NCBI RefSeq assembly: GCF_001273955.1
Contig: NZ_LIGI01000001.1
Coordinates: 4,447,150-4,479,434 of the forward strand
Source: Bacillus sp. FJAT-27245
GTDB lineage: Bacteria > Bacillota > Bacilli > Bacillales > Cytobacillaceae
Reading direction: 5' to 3'
Length of the DNA stretch: 32,285 nucleotides
Under the pieces are notes generated by a model, which was not told the origin of the DNA, did not search any database, and worked only from the letters and a program-made list of their open reading frames with translations. The first letter of the stretch is position 1; every line of letters starts with the position of its first letter. Positions 10,049-18,472 of the stretch are shown here, one piece after another. Made by a program: the position numbers and the translations under genes.

Positions 10049-10064
10049 CTTTGTAATCAGGCTA

Positions 10065-10331
<267 letters not shown>

Positions 10332-10357
10332 TTAGTACTGTCCGTTATTTTATCGCT

Positions 10358-10867
10358 CTAGAATGGCAGGTCATCGTCGGAGATATCAATCTGTCCGCTG
10401 CCAGCGAACGGATCGTCATCCATCCGAGTATAACCCTGCTGTTTCGCAGGTGCAGGCCGTTGATTCTGATTGCTGTTCCCAAAAGGATTGCCTTGTTCCC
10501 TTGGAGCACCGCCATAGTAATCGTTGTTGTCGCTTCTATTGCCGGAGCTCCTTGGTTCAAGGAATTGAACGCTTTCAGCTACGACTTCTGTTATATAGAC
10601 ACGCTTTCCGTCTTGTCCTTCAAAATTGCGGGTTTGAATACGGCCATCCACGCCTGCCATGCTCCCTTTTTTAAGGTAGTTAGCGACGTTTTCCGCCGGT
10701 TTTCTCCATACCACACAATTAATGAAGTCAGCCTCTCTCTCCCCCTGCTGGTTGGAGAATGTGCGGTTAACTGCAAGAGTAAATGTAGCCATCGGAACAC
10801 CGCTTGGCGTATATCGAAGCTCAGGATCTCTCGTTAAACGGCCAACCAGTACGACACGATTCATCAT
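10358..10867 (-). CDS. ssb: Single-stranded DNA-binding protein
   Basis: A 169-residue essential SSB that coats single-stranded DNA at forks and during repair. The OB fold covers about 1-105 ([20 protein letters not shown], then [21 protein letters not shown]). A flexible Asn/Gln/Gly-rich linker follows, then the acidic tail ending DISDDDLPF that recruits partner proteins. Two adjacent ATGs are possible starts; the first (10867) has GGGAG at 8 bases. The frame is open 9 codons further upstream, but homology argues against using them. It lies between rpsF and rpsR, and a parS-like palindrome lies in its leader. Confidence 0.96.
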   Translation of the reverse strand: MMNRVVLVGRLTRDPELRYTPSGVPMATFTLAVNRTFSNQQGEREADFINCVVWRKPAENVANYLKKGSMAGVDGRIQTRNFEGQDGKRVYITEVVAESVQFLEPRSSGNRSDNNDYYGGAPREQGNPFGNSNQNQRPAPAKQQGYTRMDDDPFAGSGQIDISDDDLPF

Positions 10868-10893
10868 CAGAATCAACTCCCTTGTCCTGTTCA

Positions 10894-10909
10894 TGTTCCA
10901 CGTGGAACA
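10894..10909. promoter_or_regulatory. parS-like ParB binding site (one-base variant)
   Basis: TGTTCCACGTGGAACA is a perfect 16-bp palindrome that matches the parS consensus TGTTNCACGTGAAACA at all but one position. The same sequence type serves as parS in some other bacteria. It sits in the short spacer between rpsF and ssb, where it would also form a hairpin in the mRNA. Function as ParB site is inferred. Confidence 0.7.
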
Positions 10910-10938
10910 TTTTTCCCGGAACGATTTATCTGTAAGGA

Positions 10939-11226
10939 TTATTCTTCTTCTTTAATCACGATGTGGCGAATGATATCTTCGCTGATCTTTGCAAGGCGGG
11001 AGAATTCTTCTACCGCTGCAGGCTCGGCATTCACCTTCAGAATCTGGTAGAATCCGTCGCGGAAATCATTGATTTCGTAAGCGAGACGGCGTTTACCCCA
11101 GTCCTTTGCTTCTGCCACTTCCGCACCATTATCAGCCAGAATTGTGTTGAAACGCTCAACAAGCGCTTTCTTGGCCTCATCTTCAATGTTTGGGCGGATG
11201 ATGTACATAATTTCGTACTTTCTCAT
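10939..11226 (-). CDS. rpsF: 30S ribosomal protein S6
   Basis: A 95-residue protein that binds S18 on the small-subunit platform. [34 protein letters not shown] and the acidic end IVIKEEE match B. subtilis S6 in sequence and length. The ATG at 11226 has AAGGAGGTG at good spacing; the open frame runs 16 codons further upstream without support. It is the first gene of the rpsF-ssb-rpsR operon, with a clear promoter and a possible S6:S18-responsive leader. Confidence 0.98.
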   Translation of the reverse strand: MRKYEIMYIIRPNIEDEAKKALVERFNTILADNGAEVAEAKDWGKRRLAYEINDFRDGFYQILKVNAEPAAVEEFSRLAKISEDIIRHIVIKEEE

Positions 11227-11243
11227 CACAGTCACCTCCTTTT

Positions 11244-11273
11244 GGTCTAAGCGGCCCAATTGGGCAAGGAGCA
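11244..11273 (-). promoter_or_regulatory. Possible S6:S18 autoregulatory leader hairpin
   Basis: In the rpsF leader the minus strand reads GCTCCTTGCCC-AATT-GGGCCGCTTAGACC, a GCCC/GGGC hairpin with a CCG directly 3' of it. Many bacterial rpsF leaders carry a hairpin with a conserved CCG that binds the S6:S18 complex. The match here is by eye only. Confidence 0.4.
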
Positions 11274-11298
11274 ATTTATTAATTACTCACAAGGTAAA

Positions 11299-11327
11299 AG
11301 TATATCATAGAAATGCTCAAAGCGCAA
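11299..11327 (-). promoter_or_regulatory. Promoter of rpsF-ssb-rpsR
   Basis: On the minus strand TTGCGC (11327-11322), a 17-bp spacer, and TATACT (11304-11299), about 70 bp upstream of the rpsF start. Confidence 0.7.
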
Positions 11328-11344
11328 CAGCCGCCTGGATGCTG

Positions 11345-11390
11345 TAAAAAAAGAAGGCATTCACCGCAATAAATCCGGGTGAACACCTTC
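11345..11390 (-). terminator. Terminator of ychF
   Basis: On the minus strand GAAGGTGTTCACC and GGTGAATGCCTTC form a 13-bp stem with one mismatch, followed by TTTTTTT. It lies 15 bp beyond ychF. Confidence 0.92.
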
Positions 11391-11405
11391 GTTGATATGT
11401 TTTTT

Positions 11406-12506
11406 TTATACATTGAAACGGAAATGAATGATGTCGCCATCCTTCACTTCATATTCTTTTCCTTCCAGCCGCACTTTTCCAGCTTCTTTCGCAGCATTCA
11501 TTGAACCATGCGCAAGCAGGTCATCATAGTGAACCGTTTCAGCCCGGATAAATCCTCTTTCAAAATCGGAATGGATGATTCCGGCACATTGAGGAGCTTT
11601 CATACCCATTCTGAATGTCCAGGCACGGACTTCCTGGACGCCAGCAGTAAAGTAGGTAGCCAGTCCAAGAAGGCTGTATGCCTTACGAATCAACTGGTCA
11701 AGTCCGGATTCTTCTATCCCTAGCTCTGAGAGGAACATTTCCTTTTCTTCCCCTTCAAGCTCGGCTATTTCGGATTCAATTTTTGCACAAATGACAATGA
11801 CTTCCGCATTTTCATTGGCGGCGAAATCACGGACCCGCTGCACATATTCATTCGAAGACGGATCGGCTACATCTTCCTCGCCAACGTTCGCTACATACAA
11901 TACAGGCTTGATTGTCAACAGATGAAGCTGCCTGGCAATTTTCATTTGCTCTTCCGTAAATTCAACTGCCCTCGCAGGCTTTTCAGCTTCGAACGCTTCG
12001 CGAAGCATGGACAGCACTTCAAATTCAGCTGAAGCATCCTTATCCTTTTGCTTTGCCAGCTTTTCAACACGGCCGATCCGTTTTTCCACGGACTCCATAT
12101 CAGCGAGGATCAGCTCAAGATTAATCGTTTCGATATCTGAAATTGGGTCTACCTTGCCGGCAACATGGGTGATATTATCGTCGGCGAAGCATCTGACCAC
12201 CTGGCAGATCGCATCCACTTCACGAATGTGGGAAAGAAACTTATTTCCAAGGCCTTCCCCCTTGCTTGCACCTTTCACAATCCCGGCGATATCGGTGAAT
12301 TCAAATGTAGTCGGCACGGTTTTTTTCGGCTGGACCAGTTCGGTCAGCTTATTCAAGCGTTGGTCCGGCACTTCGACGATTCCGACATTCGGGTCGATTG
12401 TACAAAACGGGTAGTTCGCCGATTCGGCACCCGCCTGGGTTATTGCATTAAAAAGCGTGGATTTCCCGACGTTCGGAAGGCCCACAATACCTGCTGTTAA
12501 CGCCAT
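11406..12506 (-). CDS. ychF: Redox-regulated ATPase YchF (Obg family, B. subtilis YyaF)
   Basis: A 366-residue P-loop protein of the Obg/YchF family that binds ribosomes and prefers ATP over GTP. G1 is GLPNVGKS (9-16), followed by a G3 region EFTDIAGIVKGASKGEGLG. The usual NKxD is replaced by an N-x-x-E type G4 (YVANVGEED), the hallmark of the ATP-preferring YchF branch. A coiled-coil insertion covers about 130-200 and the C-terminal TGS-like domain ends KDGDIIHFRFNV. The length is the same as in B. subtilis. A good promoter and terminator make it a single-gene unit. Confidence 0.97.
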   Translation of the reverse strand: MALTAGIVGLPNVGKSTLFNAITQAGAESANYPFCTIDPNVGIVEVPDQRLNKLTELVQPKKTVPTTFEFTDIAGIVKGASKGEGLGNKFLSHIREVDAICQVVRCFADDNITHVAGKVDPISDIETINLELILADMESVEKRIGRVEKLAKQKDKDASAEFEVLSMLREAFEAEKPARAVEFTEEQMKIARQLHLLTIKPVLYVANVGEEDVADPSSNEYVQRVRDFAANENAEVIVICAKIESEIAELEGEEKEMFLSELGIEESGLDQLIRKAYSLLGLATYFTAGVQEVRAWTFRMGMKAPQCAGIIHSDFERGFIRAETVHYDDLLAHGSMNAAKEAGKVRLEGKEYEVKDGDIIHFRFNV

Positions 12507-12587
12507 AGTTCGGTCACTCCTCTAAAATAAACAGTATCTATTGAAATTTCACATTGCAGTTACAATTACATTTAAAAGCACTACACA

Positions 12588-12616
12588 ATTATAGGCATTC
12601 CTTTCTAAAAACACAA
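12588..12616 (-). promoter_or_regulatory. Promoter of ychF
   Basis: On the minus strand TTGTGT (12616-12611), a 17-bp spacer, and a perfect TATAAT (12593-12588). Confidence 0.7.
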
Positions 12617-12639
12617 GGTTGCGTTGATTGGCCGCCCAT

Positions 12640-12668
12640 TTTAAAACTGCCGGAAAATCCGGCAGTTT
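12640..12668 (-). terminator. Terminator of yyaE
   Basis: A perfect AAACTGCCGG / CCGGCAGTTT stem with a 5-base loop, followed on the minus strand by TTTTAAAAT. The stem overlaps the yyaE stop codon. Confidence 0.75.
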
Positions 12669-14679
12669 ACTTGGCCTTGATTTTTTCTATCGTAACCAGG
12701 CAATCATACAGAGTGCTGCCCAGCCCATTATCGGAAGGAAGGCTTGATGTAAGGCTATTGACAGGCCCGCCAAATTTTTTCCAAATACCTTCATCGATAT
12801 TGATTGTCCCGGGATGTGCTTTCGGCGAAATGGAAACCGTACCGGTTACTTCTCCCCGCTCATTCCAAACCTTTGCCTTATCACCATCGATAAATCCATG
12901 CCTATTTGCAATATCTGGCGCAATCTCAATGATAACGTGAGGCTCTTTTGCAAAAATCGGAAAGTGCTGCGAATGGTTTGACCTCAGCGGATGGATTGTC
13001 AAAAGAGAATACGGGAACCGTGACGCCAAATCAGGGTTTGCCCATCTCGTCTCAGCCGGCAAGGATAACTGAAGCTTCCCGTCCACTCCCTTTTGCTTGG
13101 CCAGTTTTGAAGTAAATTCGTATTTTCCGGAAGGCGTCCTAAATCTTCCATCCGCCCAGGGAATTTTGACAACCGGCAGTTCGAATGTATGACGTTCCTT
13201 TAACAATTCAAGGGTCAGCCCGTCTTTATTCAATGGCTCCAGGAACATTTCCAGCCATTGCTCGGGCGTATAGGCAAAATCATCGCCAAAGCCAAGCCGG
13301 TTTGCCAGCTCGGTCCATATCCATAAATCCGGTTTTGCCTCACCCGGCGGATCCATCAGCTTCGGCGCATAATTCACATAATGATGGAACATTGAAGCAT
13401 AATAAATATCTTCTTCTTCAAAAACAGCCGCAGACGGCAGGACATAATCGGCAAGCAGGGCTGTGTCAGTCATGAACTGATCAATTACGACAACCGTTTC
13501 GACCTTTGAAAAGGCCTCCTCGACTATATTCGAGTCGGGGACCTGGGTTGCAGGATTGCCGCATGTGACAATGGCCATTTTTATTTCAGGTTTTTTTTCC
13601 GAAAGAATCAGTTCAGCCTGTTTCATGATTGGGAATTGGCGGAACTCCTTTTTTCTATCGCTTAATGAAAGACGGGCGGCCTGAAAGCTCTTCCCTACTT
13701 GAAGATTTGCATAATTGGCTCCACCGCCAGGAATGCCAATATTTCCGCTCGCCGCGACAAGCGCATCAATAAACCGGATGGTATTGCCTCCATTCCGGTA
13801 GCGCTGCATGCCGAGGCCAATATAAGTCGACACAGGCCGGTCTGCATAAATGCCGGACAGCCTTTCAATTGCCTCTATTGGAACTTCAGTCTTTTCGCTG
13901 ATTTCCTCTATTGTAATTGTATCAAGAAGCGCTTCAACATCCCCAAACCCCTCGGTGTATTGATCAATATAGGCGCGGTCTTCCTTTCCAGACTTAAGCA
14001 AACCCTTTAAAATGCCCGCGGCGAGCAGGCCGTCCATGCCCGGCTTGATTGAGATAAAGTCATCTGCCAGTTTTGCCGTGGCATTGTATAATGGATCAAT
14101 CACAAGAATGTGGATGCCCTTTTTCTTGGCTTCAAGTAGGCTTTGGTAGAAATGCAGATTTGTCCTCGAGGCGTTCCTTCCCCACACAACGATATGCCTG
14201 CTGTTCAATAAATCGCCTGGTGCATGGCTGAGCGCATCGCCAAAATCCCAAAGTTGCGCTTCGATTCCTGCTCCCCAGCAAAGCGAACCAACCAGTTCCG
14301 TCACTCCGCCGTAAGCATTAAAAAAACGCTGGTCAAGGTTTGTCAGGATCCCGCTATTCGCATAGTCATGGCTGTGGAGAACTGCAGTTGTGCCATACAT
14401 TTCCTTAATATCGTCCATCTTTGATGCAATTTCATCAAGTGCCTGTTTCCAGGAAATCCGGACGAATTCACCATTTACTTTTTTCAATGGATAAAGCAAC
14501 CTATCCTCGGCTTCAATTCTCTTAATTAACGACCGCCCACGGCCGCAGATTTTACCTTTTGTAATTGGATGGTCAGGGTCGCCGTCTATTTGAATGACCT
14601 TCCCATTTTCCATTGTTACTTGAAAACCGCAGTTGTCCCAGCAATTCAACGGGCACCCTGATTTCACGATTGTTTGCAA
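12667..14679 (-). CDS. yyaE: Molybdopterin-dependent oxidoreductase (YyaE family)
   Basis: A 670-residue enzyme of the DMSO reductase superfamily; its substrate is unknown. An N-terminal 4Fe-4S site is formed by C9, C13, C17 and C45 (CPLNCWDNC ... KGKICGRG). The molybdopterin-binding body follows, with VVWGRNASRTNLH and VIDPLYNATAKLAD, and a C-terminal molydopterin-dinucleotide-binding domain starts near 555. C134 (GSLCWGAG) lies where related enzymes place the Mo ligand, but I cannot confirm that role. There is no Tat signal, so the enzyme is probably cytoplasmic. It occupies the same place next to ychF as yyaE in B. subtilis (667 residues). Confidence 0.88.
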   Translation of the reverse strand: MQTIVKSGCPLNCWDNCGFQVTMENGKVIQIDGDPDHPITKGKICGRGRSLIKRIEAEDRLLYPLKKVNGEFVRISWKQALDEIASKMDDIKEMYGTTAVLHSHDYANSGILTNLDQRFFNAYGGVTELVGSLCWGAGIEAQLWDFGDALSHAPGDLLNSRHIVVWGRNASRTNLHFYQSLLEAKKKGIHILVIDPLYNATAKLADDFISIKPGMDGLLAAGILKGLLKSGKEDRAYIDQYTEGFGDVEALLDTITIEEISEKTEVPIEAIERLSGIYADRPVSTYIGLGMQRYRNGGNTIRFIDALVAASGNIGIPGGGANYANLQVGKSFQAARLSLSDRKKEFRQFPIMKQAELILSEKKPEIKMAIVTCGNPATQVPDSNIVEEAFSKVETVVVIDQFMTDTALLADYVLPSAAVFEEEDIYYASMFHHYVNYAPKLMDPPGEAKPDLWIWTELANRLGFGDDFAYTPEQWLEMFLEPLNKDGLTLELLKERHTFELPVVKIPWADGRFRTPSGKYEFTSKLAKQKGVDGKLQLSLPAETRWANPDLASRFPYSLLTIHPLRSNHSQHFPIFAKEPHVIIEIAPDIANRHGFIDGDKAKVWNERGEVTGTVSISPKAHPGTINIDEGIWKKFGGPVNSLTSSLPSDNGLGSTLYDCLVTIEKIKAK

Positions 14680-14737
14680 CTCCCCACCCCCGCAAGCGCC
14701 TTCGTATGTTTTTAATTACTAGATTAATACATTTTTA

Positions 14738-14773
14738 CAAAAAAAAGAAGCATGAACTTAATTTTCATGCTTC
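14738..14773 (-). terminator. Terminator of the mscS-yyzM unit
   Basis: On the minus strand GAAGCATGAA and TTCATGCTTC form a perfect 10-bp stem with a 7-base loop, followed by TTTTTTTTG. It overlaps the last codons of yyzM. Confidence 0.93.
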
Positions 14774-14955
14774 ACAAGAACCTTTTTCATTTTTCTTGAA
14801 AATTCCCTCCGTGGTATAAGTACGCTGTGGGCACAGCCTTCACATTTGATTCTGATATCCATTCCGAGGCGAATGATTTTCCAGCGATTTGTCCCGCATG
14901 GATGAGGCTTTTTCATTTCGACTATGTCATTCAATCCATATTCTTTTTGTTCCAT
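14758..14955 (-). CDS. yyzM: Small DUF951 protein (YyzM family)
   Basis: A 65-residue protein of unknown function. It contains KKPHPCGTNRWKIIR, then CEGCAHSV; three cysteines and neighbouring histidines suggest a small metal-binding fold. This family is conserved at this chromosomal place in Bacilli, between yyaE and its upstream gene. The ATG overlaps the stop of the MscS gene by one base (TGATG), so it is probably translated by coupling with it. Confidence 0.85.
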   Translation of the reverse strand: MEQKEYGLNDIVEMKKPHPCGTNRWKIIRLGMDIRIKCEGCAHSVLIPRREFSRKMKKVLVKHEN

Positions 14956-15848
14956 CAGCTTTTCCCCCTGTCAGCGGTTTGGCCGCCTTTATCCTCGCGT
15001 GAATACATGACCATCCTTGGAAATGGTATATCGATTCCGTGCTGGTCCAATCCCAGCTTGATTTCTTTACGGATCATCCTTGCAATTGCAAAATGTTTCA
15101 TTGGCTTTGTTTCCGCGACAACCCTTAAGGTTACCTCGGTTGGGCCGAAGTTTTGCACTCCGACCAATTCCGGTGGTTTAACCATATCCTCATGCGCATT
15201 CGCCAATTTCCCGATGATTTCCTGGATTATCTTTTCAGCTTTTTCAATATCCTCTTCGTATGCGACTCCGATATCCACTACAGCCATGCTGTTATTTAAG
15301 GAGTAATTAGTGACCTGCGTAATGCTCCCGTTTGGCAGAATATGCAATTCCCCAGTCCACGCCTTTATTTTCGTCGTCCGTAGGCCAATCGTCTCTACCG
15401 TTCCTTCAAATGTATCAACCCTAATATGGTCGCCAACCGAGAACTGGTCCTCAAAAATAATGAAGAATCCGGTAATAACGTCCCTCACCAGGTTCTGCGC
15501 GCCAAAGCCGACTGCAAGGCCAACAATTCCCGCCCCTGCGAGCATGGCTTTCACATCAATTGTCAATACGGTAAGGATCATCATTAATGCAATGAAATAA
15601 ATGACATATGACAGGATATTGTCAAGCAGTTTTACAAGGGTTGCTTCACGCCGCTCCGTTACCCTGAGGGGCATTTTGCCCCTTATTTTAAATGCTTTAT
15701 GGATAGCCGCCTTCCCAATCCGGATCAGGAATACCGAAATCACCAGTATAAAAAGGATTTTTATTGCACCCTCTCCGATAGCGGCCCATTTATCTTCATC
15801 AAGTAATCTGTTATGTATTTTGCTCATTATCTGGTTAACCATATACAC
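14955..15848 (-). CDS. Small-conductance mechanosensitive channel, MscS family
   Basis: A 297-residue membrane channel that opens under membrane tension to release solutes after osmotic downshock. Three hydrophobic segments lie at about 25-43, 72-92 and 96-120; the last contains the glycine/alanine-rich pore helix AGAGIVGLAVGFGAQNLVRD. The cytoplasmic beta domain follows (FSVGDHIRVDTFEGTVETIGLRTTKI), then the C-terminal cage. The GTG at 15848 is chosen because AGGTGG lies 7 bases upstream; an ATG two codons later and a TTG at 15908 are alternatives. The upstream interval 15909-16165 separates it from divergent yyaC and shows no other gene. Confidence 0.92.
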   Translation of the reverse strand: MYMVNQIMSKIHNRLLDEDKWAAIGEGAIKILFILVISVFLIRIGKAAIHKAFKIRGKMPLRVTERREATLVKLLDNILSYVIYFIALMMILTVLTIDVKAMLAGAGIVGLAVGFGAQNLVRDVITGFFIIFEDQFSVGDHIRVDTFEGTVETIGLRTTKIKAWTGELHILPNGSITQVTNYSLNNSMAVVDIGVAYEEDIEKAEKIIQEIIGKLANAHEDMVKPPELVGVQNFGPTEVTLRVVAETKPMKHFAIARMIRKEIKLGLDQHGIDIPFPRMVMYSREDKGGQTADRGKS

Positions 15849-16165
15849 AGTCTCACCACCTAAGCAATCAATCATTATCATTCTAGTTAGAAGCGGGATT
15901 TTTTTCAACTTTTCGCGGCCAACTGCCTTATATTTCTAGTCCATTACTCCCTGAAGGGGCGTATTCATCCTTCTTTCTACCCTGTTTAGCAAAAACATAT
16001 TTTAGGTATGTATAGAGTACGAAATATATTCGTATACTGATACTATTCTTTATCTCCCCATTGGGAAAATATTTACCCCACCTTAACTCTAAGTCCTGCA
16101 CGGACGTTCACCAGCACAACAACTGAACTGAATGCGTTTACGCTTTCCATAAAGGAGTGGGCTTA

Positions 16166-16801
16166 ATGACTATTAAACCAGGCTTATTCGACAGGGTGCA
16201 AAACAGCCGGATACATTATGAGGACGCCAAAGCGGAAGCAAAGCTGGCGACTGAGCTGATTACACATTTGCCTTTGTTAACAAGCCGGCCAATCGTAGTG
16301 GTCTGCATTGGGACTGACCGATCGACAGGAGATTCGTTGGGCCCTCTCGTTGGTAGTTTCCTTGAAGAGAAGAGGTTGCCATCTTTCCACATATACGGAA
16401 CGTTGGACGATCCAATCCATGCCGTAAATTTGGAAGAAAAACTGAAGGACATCATGGCAAGGCATTTCCATCCATTTATTATTGCGATTGATGCTTGTCT
16501 CGGCCGTTTTAAAAGTGTAGGCATTATTCAGGTTTGCGATGGCCCTGTAAAACCGGGGGCTGGGGTAAACAAGGAATTGCCAGAAGTCGGGGATATGCAT
16601 ATTACTGGAATCGTCAATGTCAGCGGTTTCATGGAGTTTTTTGTTTTGCAAAATACGAGGCTCAGCCTGGTTGTAAAAATGGCAAAAACAATTGCGAACG
16701 GTATCCATCTAGCCTCCAAATACCAATACAACCAGCTTGCATGGTCGGAAATCCGCTGGAACAGGGAGCAAGAGGCTGCCATAAATGAACAGACAACCTA
16801 A
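16166..16801 (+). CDS. yyaC: Spore protease-like protein YyaC (DUF1256)
   Basis: A 211-residue member of the YyaC family, which is related in fold to the germination protease GPR and is linked to spore formation. Visible family features are IVVVCIGTDRSTGDSLGPLVG near residues 45-65, AIDACLG near 113 and PGAGVNKELPEVGDMHITGIVN. The ATG at 16166 has AAGGAG 8 bases upstream; a GTG three codons earlier overlaps that site. It is the only well-supported plus-strand gene left of the origin. In B. subtilis it is made in the forespore under sigma F, but I do not see a clear sigma F promoter here. Confidence 0.9.
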   Translation: MTIKPGLFDRVQNSRIHYEDAKAEAKLATELITHLPLLTSRPIVVVCIGTDRSTGDSLGPLVGSFLEEKRLPSFHIYGTLDDPIHAVNLEEKLKDIMARHFHPFIIAIDACLGRFKSVGIIQVCDGPVKPGAGVNKELPEVGDMHITGIVNVSGFMEFFVLQNTRLSLVVKMAKTIANGIHLASKYQYNQLAWSEIRWNREQEAAINEQTT

Positions 16802-16838
16802 AAACAGGAAAAGCGAGCAAGGCTTCTCCTGTTTTTAG
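16797..16838. terminator. Bidirectional terminator between yyaC and the DUF554 gene
   Basis: AAAAACAGGA-AAAGC and GCTT-TCCTGTTTTT pair around a short loop, with A-rich and T-rich flanks that serve both converging genes. It overlaps the yyaC stop. Confidence 0.85.
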
Positions 16839-16843
16839 TTTCC

Positions 16844-17557
16844 TTATGTAAGCTGCTGGTAAAAATAAAGAGCCCCTACCGCCATCGCCGTAACGAGGAT
16901 GCCCGGGAGCAGATTTGCAACCTTTATTTTCGTTAGCCCGGCCAGATTCAAGCCGATGGCAAAAATCATTACCCCTCCGGTGGCCGTCATTTCCACAATG
17001 AATTGATCCATTAATACAGCTGGGACAATCCTGTCAATTTGAGTGGCGAACAAAGCAATCGTCCCTTGATACAGCATAACCGGAATGGCCGAGAACATAA
17101 CACCGATGCCAAGGGTCGTTGCCAGGATGATTGAAGTAAAACCGTCAATGATCGCTTTCGTATAAAGGACATCGTGGTCACCGCGAATCCCGCTGTCAAG
17201 GGCGCCGATAATTGCCATTGCCCCGATTACAAAAATTAGCGTAGCCGTTACAAACCCCTGGGAAATACTTCCCTTTCCGTTCGCGCCAATTTTCCGTTCA
17301 AGCCAGAGGCCCAGCCGATTCAGCTTGTCATCCAGGGCCCAAGCCTCGCCAAGTACCCCTCCAAGAACAAGGCTTAAAATGACGATAAGGAAATTTTGGC
17401 TTTTAAGGCCCATTTGCAAGCCAAGCACCATTACTGAGAGGCCGATTCCGTGCATGACGGTCGTCTTCATTCCCTCAGGTATACGATGGAGAAGTTTGCC
17501 CAGCATTGTGCCCAGGATGATCAACAGCCCGTTAACCAGTGTTCCCCATAAAAACAT
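16844..17557 (-). CDS. DUF554 family membrane protein (YdfK-like)
   Basis: A polytopic membrane protein of 237 residues and unknown function. About seven hydrophobic segments are visible, with the conserved pieces WGTLVNGLLIILGTMLG near the N-terminus and ATGGVMIFAIGLNLAGLTKIKVANLLP near the C-terminus. The ATG at 17557 is preferred (AGGGG at 8 bases); an ATG two codons upstream lies too close to that site. It is probably co-oriented with parB but separated from it by a terminator. Transport is often suggested for the family; nothing in the sequence proves a substrate. Confidence 0.85.
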   Translation of the reverse strand: MFLWGTLVNGLLIILGTMLGKLLHRIPEGMKTTVMHGIGLSVMVLGLQMGLKSQNFLIVILSLVLGGVLGEAWALDDKLNRLGLWLERKIGANGKGSISQGFVTATLIFVIGAMAIIGALDSGIRGDHDVLYTKAIIDGFTSIILATTLGIGVMFSAIPVMLYQGTIALFATQIDRIVPAVLMDQFIVEMTATGGVMIFAIGLNLAGLTKIKVANLLPGILVTAMAVGALYFYQQLT

Positions 17558-17591
17558 AACCATTTCCCCTATCTGTAAAGACTTACTGCCT

Positions 17592-17616
17592 AAAAAAAGA
17601 AACCATCACATGATGG
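17592..17616 (-). terminator. Terminator of parA-parB
   Basis: On the minus strand a CCATCA / TGATGG stem with a 2-base center is followed by TTTCTTTTTTT, directly after the parB stop. Confidence 0.7.
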
Positions 17617-17617
17617 C

Positions 17618-18472
17618 CTAGTCGTTAGATTCGGGTTCTAAAAGATCCAGAAGCCTTTCCAAATCTTCTTTTGAAAAAAACTCGATCTCGATTTTGCCCT
17701 TGTTCTTTGTTTGTTTGATGTGGACCGTCGTGCCGAACCTTTCACGTAGCTGGTTCTCCCTATCCCGAATGAAGCGGTCTTTCTTCTTTTCCGGCTTTTT
17801 TGTTTCACGTGAAACATTGTCATTCAGTTGCTGGATAAGTTTCTCAAGCTGGCGGACGTTCAGGCTTTCCTTGACGATTTTGTCAACAAGGAGAGGAAGT
17901 TTCGATTTTTGCCTCAGCCCAAGAAGAGCCCTTCCGTGTCCCATTGAAATGGTGCCATTGGAAATCAAATCCTGAATTTGTTTCGGCAGCGAGAGGAGCC
18001 GTATGTAATTGGCTACATGCGGACGGCTTTTTCCAAGGCGCTTCGCCACTTCCTCCTGGGTGAGGTTAAGCTTCTCCATCAGCGTCTGGTAAGCGGCGGC
18101 TTCTTCGATTGGGCTTAAATCTTCCCTCTGTAAGTTCTCGAGAACGGCCAGCTCCATCATCTGCTGTTCGGATAAATCGCGGACGACTGCCGGAACTGTT
18201 TCAAGCCCCGCTTGTTTTGCGGCGCGGTAACGGCGCTCCCCGACAACGATTTCATATCCTTTTATGCTTTTTCGGACAACGAGCGGCTGGAGGATCCCAT
18301 GTTCCAATATGGATTCTTTCAATTCCTCAATTGCTTCCGGCTGAAAATGCTTTCGGGGTTGGTAAGGGTTTGGACGCAATTCTTTAATTCTGATCTCCTG
18401 GACAGATTCTTCAGATTCCGCTTCCATATTGGCAAAAAAGGCATCAAGCCCTTTTCCAAGTCCTTTAGCCAT
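17618..18472 (-). CDS. parB: Chromosome partitioning protein ParB (Spo0J)
   Basis: A 284-residue CTP-dependent DNA clamp that loads at parS, recruits condensin (SMC) and stimulates ParA. The ParA-stimulating N-terminus MAKGLGKGLDAFF is intact. CTP-binding motifs are GERRYR (78-83) and ENLQRE (112-117). The parS-recognising helix-turn-helix lies at about 138-159 (LTQEEVAKRLGKSRPHVANY), and the C-terminal dimer domain follows from about 225. The start overlaps the parA stop by 8 bp. The gene itself contains a consensus parS (17801-17816) in the codons for NVSRET, as in B. subtilis. Confidence 0.97.
   Translation of the reverse strand: MAKGLGKGLDAFFANMEAESEESVQEIRIKELRPNPYQPRKHFQPEAIEELKESILEHGILQPLVVRKSIKGYEIVVGERRYRAAKQAGLETVPAVVRDLSEQQMMELAVLENLQREDLSPIEEAAAYQTLMEKLNLTQEEVAKRLGKSRPHVANYIRLLSLPKQIQDLISNGTISMGHGRALLGLRQKSKLPLLVDKIVKESLNVRQLEKLIQQLNDNVSRETKKPEKKKDRFIRDRENQLRERFGTTVHIKQTKNKGKIEIEFFSKEDLERLLDLLEPESND
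17801..17816. promoter_or_regulatory. Consensus parS site inside parB
   Basis: TGTTTCACGTGAAACA, an exact match to the parS consensus and a perfect palindrome, placed within the parB reading frame as in B. subtilis spo0J. Confidence 0.95.

Noticed and set aside
16020-16165. Sigma F promoter for yyaC
   Set aside because: A GGGAAAATA segment near 16066 resembles a sigma F -10, but no GYATA-type -35 lies at the proper distance, so I did not call it.
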